Origin: Corella eumyota
Taxonomy: Eukaryota > Chordata > Ascidiacea > Phlebobranchia > Corellidae
Reading direction: 5' to 3'
Assembly (NCBI GenBank): GCA_963082875.1
Contig: OY720102.1
Coordinates: 12,436,990-12,500,989, forward strand
Length of the DNA stretch: 64,000 nt
The position numbers and the translations under genes were made by a program. The first letter of the stretch is position 1. Every line of letters starts with the position of its first letter. The notes beneath the pieces were generated by a model. The model was not told where the DNA came from. It did no database searches and saw only the letters and a list, made by a program, of their open reading frames with translations. This document shows, piece by piece, positions 58,701 through 64,000 of this stretch.

Positions 58701-61700
58701 AAACAGGAAATTTATTCACTAAAGTAAATAAAATCACTAATATTTATAGATTTGTATTCAATAATACTTTAATAATTCTGCAGTTGTAATAAAACTTTTT
58801 GATTAAATTATTAATTTGCAATTTTGCAAAAAGTAAAATTATAACAATGCTCATATTGTTTAACAATGGTCCATTGTTGAGATACAATCCCTTATTTTGT
58901 ACTTTCCAATAATTAAAAGTTTTAATAAATTTTTGAAAGCAAAACTCAACATTCTTTACCTTAATACAAAATAAATTTAAAATAAAAAAAAAATGTTCAA
59001 TAATTAAACTTGAAGTTTAACAAAGTAACATCAAAGTAACATTTTTTTAAAGTAACATTAAACAATCATTTACCATGCGAGCGTAAACAAACAACAATAA
59101 AACATTAAAGTGCACTTATTTTTCCAACCTGGGCACAATAACACATTGATGAAATAAATTTGATTCAAAATCTCCAAGGGTTTGTTGGAATTTTACCTAA
59201 TCACTTATTTATCTTATTTAAACAGTGGGGCTTAGGGTCATACAAGTTGGTTGCATATTAATATATATGTTATTGTAAGATAAAATTTGATTAATTTTGG
59301 GGGTGGTGTTAGTCTGCTTTTAAAACTTTGTTTTTATTTTGTCCAAGTATTAGGTTAAATTTTACTAATTAATTGAACTTATTTAAAAAAAATGTAAAAG
59401 AATTAGTAAAAATTTTATAATAAAACATATATATATGTAATACAAGTAAGAGAACAATGAAATCTTGCAAAACATAAACATAAATCAGTTAGAAAATAAA
59501 CTTGAATAACAAAGCAAACATAACTACTTCGAATTATTTTTTTTTTAAAATTACTAACAGTAAATATCATATTAGCAAAAACAAAAACATGAAAAACAAA
59601 ACCCTAAATACAAAAGTGAATAAATATTAAAAATAGGCACTGAAACGTAACAAAATGTGAACCTTTAAGTGATTTATTAAAACAAGGAAAAAAACAGTGG
59701 AAAAAAAATATTTTAATAGGAGAAAACAAGACAAACACAGAGTGCAAAAATACAAGTAACATGTAAACAATAATTTCACACAACTTAAAAAATACTTTAT
59801 ATATGACAACAAAAACACTTATTAAGCCCCTTTAAACACAAAATATGTGTGTGAAGTATAACTAACTGTGTATATTAATTATTAATATCGGTGAATATGT
59901 ATCTTAACAAGGAGGCGACTCAACATCTGGATAGTAAACGGGGTGCCGAACCTGGCGTCGGGGCCTTAAAAAGCGTGTTTGAGCGCTGTCATGTTCAAAG
60001 TCAGGTATTGTGTTACCTGATTTTTGTGATGTTCAGTAGATGTTGGTTCAGGATTTGGGGTAGCAGTAACGTTGTCGCTGAAGTCTGCTGTTGTGGTTGG
60101 GTTTCGTGGGCGTAGGAAAAATATTGAACACAAGGTGCGCTTAAAGGAATGTTAAAGTTTTCTGCATCCGGAACCATTTTACCATGGTTGTCATCGTTAT
60201 CGTCAAAACGACAGTAGTCACCTAAACTTGAAAGTCGATTGTGATGAAAAGGCATAACTTTTGTTGTGCTTTGTCGCAAATTACATAGTTTACAGGGGAA
60301 ATAACTTGTTTTACATAGAGTGAACCAGAAAATGGCAAATGAACCTTTTTTTTATTTTCGGCCACATTTGGTGCAGAGTTCCTAAGCAAAACAGCATCGC
60401 CTACATTGAAAACACTGCAATCGGAGTTTCGATCATAGCTGGCTTTCATAGCGTTGTGTTGTTTTTTTAGTCTTGATTAACAACTTTGTGAACCAGCCTA
60501 ATTTTATCTTGAAGTTTTGCCATCATTGCGGTTTTGGGTGCATCTATTTTGGGAGGCGACCCTCACATTAAATAAGCCGGAAGACGTAACGAACGGCCTG
60601 TGAGTAGAAAGTACAGAGACATGTTTGTTTCTTCGTGGATGCTAGCGTTATAAGAGGCTCTGATTAAACTTAATGTATCATCCCAATAAAAGGGGTCGCA
60701 TTGTACATAATTTTTTTAACATAGATAAAATTGTACGATTGTTTCTTTCCATTGACGCATTACCTTCAGGGTGATAAGGGCTAATTCTAGATTTTTTACA
60801 GCCCAATACTTGTAATAATTTTTTAAACAAATGGCTTTCAAAATTTCGCCCATGATCGGAATGAATACAATCTGGCACATCGTGAATTGTAATCCAGTTG
60901 TGATATAGCGTGTATGTTGTTTCATAAGCATTTGGCGAACCATGGCCAGGCTTGCATATATTTAGTGTAAGTATCGCAAGCCACCAAAATTTACCTTTTT
61001 TGTAGTAGGCAAGCCACTTAGTCAAACTATTTAATTTTGCTTCATTGGGCTATCGTCGCTACAAGGCACCAGAGGTACTCGCACCGTTTTCTGAGGGAGC
61101 TTCCGCATATCGCACATCAGGCAAGTTCGGCAATAATCTTCCGTGGCTGATTTGGATTTTGGCCAATAGAAGCGCTCGTTTAGCCGCTCATATGTTAATT
61201 TTTCTGAAGATAGACCAAAAAAGTTTTTAAATTGAGGTCCAAATGCAACGGTATGCTCCTCCCTTTAAGACAATACGCAGCCAACAGCAAGATTAGATGC
61301 ATCTGTATCAACCACAAAAGATTTTGAAAAGTCGGGGTACCTAAGTATGGGTGCAGTTACCAACGCGTTTGTGGTGTATCAAATGCGTTTTGACATTAAA
61401 TGGACTGGACAAATTTTTTTTTTGCAAAGGAGAAACAATATGACGTGCCCTAAGAATTTTACTTGTTTTTAAAAAGAAACCATTTACCTACAAATTTACA
61501 TTTGTTAGCCAACAGTGCATTTTCGATGTCTAACTTCTGGCTGTTGAGGTGGTTGTTTTCTTATAGGGGGCGAAAAACATGTCCCGCCACGTTTGCGTTT
61601 CTGGAGCTTGATCTTCTTTTACAAAAACGACTGTTATGTCCATATTCGCCACATTGTCTGTTGACATGGTTGCGGCTATAATTCCTTGTTTCGTAGCTTG

Positions 61701-64000
61701 TTCGGAATTGATCCATTTTTAGTTTAAGCTCCCTGCGCCATTCTGGTTCTTTATACTGGCGCCATTCTGGTTCTTTGGTTTGCTGTATGGGAAGTATCTG
61801 CTGTTGGTATTAATGGCTATCTGTTCCCAACATACTAATTCGCTTTTCAACTGTTTTAAAGTCCGGCTTATTCTTGCCTTTATTTCCTTTTTAAATTGTC
61901 ATTGCAATTGTTTGGTCTTGGAGGCCTTTGACAAGAATATTGTACAAAACTGTGTTCTTCAACTTCTGATCTTTTTTATTTGGCCATGTAATACGACCAA
62001 GTTTGTCTAGAGAAAGAACAAACTCTTTAGCTGTTTCGGTAACATGTTGAACTTTTGCAAAAATATGTTGCTTGGCTGCCTGCTTATCTTTATTTGACGT
62101 CACGGTTTGAATGGCTTCGGCAATTTTCTCATAAGTTAAATTATGCAAGTCTCTTATGTCTTTTTTATTGCATCACTAGCACTAATGCTTTTACAAACAG
62201 TGCAAATTCTTTTATAACAATTTTAAAATCTTCACCTTGTCGGTATAAAGGTGGTGAATAATAAAAATTTCCCATTTTCTTCTTAGAACGCCAAAATCTA
62301 TTGGAAACCTGAAACTTCTGTGGTTACCAGTGTTACAAAAAGGTTCAAGGTGCGCTTTCTGCTAGATTTAAACAGGCGTTCTTATTGGCTTACTCTTTAT
62401 TAAAAGGTTACTTGCGATAAAATAAAAGCAGTGCACAGTTAAAATGTTTCGAAGTAGTATGATTAACATAAAGCTACACTCTATCACAAAGAAATACTTG
62501 TATTCATATTTTTTTAAATTATTTTTTAAATTTAAAATAAATAAATCAATAAAATGTTTTATTTAAAAATATCTTGTGTAATTAGGAGTATTGATGAATT
62601 AGTTTTTACTAATATTACTTTTAATTTATGTTACTTTGTAGATTCATTTTTTTATTTTAACATAAAGTTTGAATATACTTACTAAAGATAACTACATCAT
62701 TTAAATTTACTGTTTTATTTAAAACCTTATTAATAGTTGCTTTATATTATTTATTTTAATTAGAGTAATTTTTAAATTAAGGAAAATAAATTTTTGTTTT
62801 AGATAAAGTTGGACTTATCAAGGAACACAATTAGTGATGAAGCTGCAACATTACTGGGTAAGGTTATTGACAAATTTGAGGAACTTAATATTAGTCAGTG
62901 TGACATCACAGAAGTTGGTGGATTGGCCATTGCTAGAGCTTGTTCAAAACTAACACATCCTGTAAGTATATTACTTTATTAATTGGTATATTTAAATTGA
63001 TTTTTGCAATTGCTTTATGTAAAAATAAAACTTTAATTTTTTGTTTAATTTTATAGAAATATAGTTTTTTTTTTATATTTCATAAAACAAGTAAAAAGGT
63101 AACAATGCTTTATAGCATTAACAATGGTCTATTGTTAAGTTACAATCTATTATAAAATTTAACTTTAGCATTTTCCCTATTTTGAAATAGTTAAAAATTA
63201 AAAAAATGTCTTATTATGAAATTCCTTGTTAATTTAAGAATATTGATGAATTTATTTTATTAATATTATTTTTAATTTGTGTTAATTAGTAGTTAAAAGT
63301 TATTTTCTTTCAAAACAATACTTCAATAATTATCAGATTAGAAGTTGTTTTAAATTAATTATTTGAATTGTAGTGATTTTTAAATAAAGTAAAATAAAAA
63401 GTTTTTATTAGGTGAAGTTAAGCATTTAATATTAAAATTAATTTGTTCAAACAAAACTTTAATTTTTATTAAATTTTTCATTTATTTCATTTTCTGTAAA
63501 AATATAAATTTTGAATTCTGCAAAAAAATAAAAAACAGTCACAATGCCCATTAACTTTAACAATGGTATATTGTTAAGTTACAATCTATTATAGGAATAT
63601 TTAAAAAAAATAATTTTAGTATTTTTTCAGAATCAAATTATTTAAAAATAATAAAAAGTTTTTAAGTATAAATAAATACAACATGTAATCTAACCACAAG
63701 AACAATTTTAATCTTTAGAACAAAAAATGTTTAAATTTAACAATTATAACATATTTAAAGTTATATCAAACAAATTTAATTTTAAACATTTAAAATATTT
63801 TTTTAATTTATTAAAAAGCAAATTATAATTTAACAATAAAACTTCATTTAAACTATTGATGTGCTAATAATAAATTTTAATTAAAATTTAAATGTTTCAG
63901 ATAAAAAAGTTGAATATTGGCAACAACAATCTTGGAGATGAGTGTGCTGTTGTTTTCTCATCATGCCTCCACAACTTTCAATGCTTAAATGTATGGGATT
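49778..64000 (+). CDS. NACHT-LRR (NLR-like) receptor, 3' end outside the window
   Basis: Exons in phase: 49778-49924, 50584-50659, 51098-51253, 55384-55433, 55603-55675, 56837-58650, 62803-62961 and 63901 to the window edge. About 860 residues are visible. Exon 1 holds four copies of an 8-residue unit (DSELPNNN). Exons 2-5 are hydrophilic with no recognised domain. The 605-residue exon 6 has a NACHT NTPase: P-loop VALVGHAGTGKST near residue 297, Walker B ILIFDGLDEAD near 381, sensor FITSRPR near 428, then a helical region. Exons 7 and 8 are ribonuclease-inhibitor-type leucine-rich repeats (IKLDLSRNTISDEAA, IKKLNIGNNNLGDE), each beginning at the same phase with IK(K)L. NLRs are cytosolic ATP-dependent sensors in innate immunity. 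No CARD, pyrin or death domain is seen, so the signalling output is unknown. Exons 1-3 are joined by phase only and could belong to a separate gene. Confidence 0.85.
50088..50500 (-). repeat. 30-bp minisatellite in NLR intron 1
   Basis: About 13 copies of GTCAGCTAGGACTGTAAAGT followed by ATAAGAGAGA. Since 30 is divisible by three, a 129-codon frame stays open on the minus strand (period SLLYFTVLAD). Codon-neutral variation and the lack of flanking signals speak against a gene. Confidence 0.92.
50776..51062 (+). repeat. SINE-A in NLR intron 2
   Basis: Complete, CCGGCAGCATGGCGTAGTGG to tail. It ends 35 bp before NLR exon 3. Confidence 0.9.
51254..51636. other. Start of NLR intron 3
   Basis: AT-rich, nothing recognised. 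Confidence 0.5.
51637..52244 (-). mobile_element. Solo LTR, same family as the element at 25474
   Basis: 608 bp, inverted relative to the LTRs at 25474. It is flanked by a 4-bp duplication ACAT (51633-51636 and 52245-52248). A single LTR remains, as left by recombination between two LTRs. Differences from the 25-kb LTRs are scattered, so it is older. Confidence 0.93.
52249..53290. other. NLR intron 3, possible edge of a fossil retroelement
   Basis: 52280-52400 has three ACACGTGACT-like motifs in a row. 52790-52910 and 53050-53290 are less AT-rich and may belong to the fossil that follows; the boundary cannot be placed. Confidence 0.35.
53300..54830 (-). mobile_element. Fossil Ty3/gypsy-type pol fragment
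   Basis: Minus-strand pieces recall a gypsy integrase region (for example TTPYYAQSDGMV). A stretch of about 120 bp near 53520-53700 is repeated around 53820-53930 and 53630-53780, so the fossil is also internally duplicated. No LTRs were found at its edges. Heavily broken (many lesions) and old. Confidence 0.7.
54840..55290 (-). repeat. Interspersed repeat U2, third copy
   Basis: Its complement aligns with 17940-18430, including the middle part (TAAACTTACATTTGTTTAGT next to AAAATATCAACTA). In NLR intron 3. Confidence 0.75.
55885..56068 (-). repeat. SINE-A 5' two thirds, NLR intron 5
   Basis: Minus copy lacking the tail. Head ACTACACCACGTTGCC is intact. Confidence 0.82.
56100..56470 (-). mobile_element. 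Fossil Ty3/gypsy RNase H fragment
   Basis: A minus-strand piece resembles the gypsy RNase H end (IKYKYIKGFVNVGAD, compare the usual Y-I-x-G-x-x-N-x-x-A-D). Short and broken, with no LTRs. Probably unrelated to the insertion at 53300. Confidence 0.65.
56500..56800 (+). repeat. Fragment of TIR element D
   Basis: GTTACGCAATGTGAGTAGG and CCCTGAGTACGGATCAACTA correspond to 48255-48320. It ends about 40 bp before the NACHT exon. Confidence 0.6.
58651..59880. other. First half of the intron after the NACHT exon
   Basis: AT-rich. One AACAATGGTCCATTGTTGA palindrome at 58862 is shared with the LRR introns (see 63100 and 63550). No coding frame. Confidence 0.55.
59885..62340 (-). mobile_element. Fossil Ty3/gypsy retrotransposon
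   Basis: On the minus strand, from high to low coordinates: a gag-like piece (about 61890-62150), a short degraded middle, and an integrase core followed by its C-terminal part (about 60220-61025; CIHSDHGRNFES is recognisable). The protease-RT-RNase H section is largely missing or unrecognisable, and no LTR pair was found. Broken in many places. It lies inside the NLR intron, opposite to the gene. Confidence 0.82.
62341..62802. other. Intron end before the first LRR exon
   Basis: Contains GTATTGATGAATTAGTTTTT, a segment repeated in the next intron (about 63240). Otherwise AT-rich. Confidence 0.5.
62962..63900 (+). repeat. LRR intron with internally repeated segments
   Basis: The motif ACAATGC...TTAACAATGGTCTATTGTTA followed by AGTTACAATCTATTATA occurs at 63100 and again at 63540, and in diverged form at 58845. 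The copies lie at similar places relative to exon ends, as if intron and exon units had been duplicated together. Confidence 0.7.

Overview
This is AT-rich animal nuclear DNA with many short exons, canonical GT-AG introns and a very heavy load of repeats. Gene content is metazoan: NCBP3, SYNJ2BP, TIMM17, an ETS1/2-class factor and a NACHT-LRR receptor. Divergent proteins, small genes, tRNA-derived SINEs and NLR-type genes fit an invertebrate such as an ascidian, but the sequence alone does not fix the species.

Layout. 1-2730 is a 17-bp satellite. 3619-10586 is NCBP3 on the minus strand (9 exons). It is followed by a ~178-bp tandem repeat with CRE-like sites and, diverging from it, SYNJ2BP on the plus strand (12391-14861, 4 exons). 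TIMM17 (minus, 16008-19737, 3 exons) is convergent with SYNJ2BP. Upstream of TIMM17 is an array of a ~322-bp fold-back repeat (19.9-21.7 kb).

22236-33866 is one 11.6-kb DNA transposon with ~72-bp terminal inverted repeats and a 7-bp target duplication. It carries a MULE-type transposase with a SWIM zinc finger. Two younger elements sit inside it: a short LTR element with matching LTRs (25474-27460, in an intron of the transposase gene) and a complete 3.8-kb ISL2EU/Harbinger-like transposon (29702-33535). The latter has two convergent genes, a SAP-SWIM-YqaJ nuclease and a THAP-DDE transposase.

36963-45766 is an ETS-domain transcription factor gene (plus, 9 exons) with CRE and E-box sites upstream. 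49778 to the window end is an NLR gene (plus): a low-complexity N-terminus, a NACHT domain in one 1.8-kb exon, then leucine-rich-repeat exons that run out of the window. Its introns hold fossil Ty3/gypsy fragments and a solo LTR.

About 40 copies of one tRNA-derived SINE (called SINE-A here), several copies of a second (SINE-B) and four or more families of short inverted-repeat elements fill introns and intergenic DNA, often inserted into each other. In both SINE families the segment around the internal B box has been amplified in tandem. The host genes share no pathway that the sequence shows. The two mitochondrial-membrane genes, SYNJ2BP and TIMM17, are neighbours.
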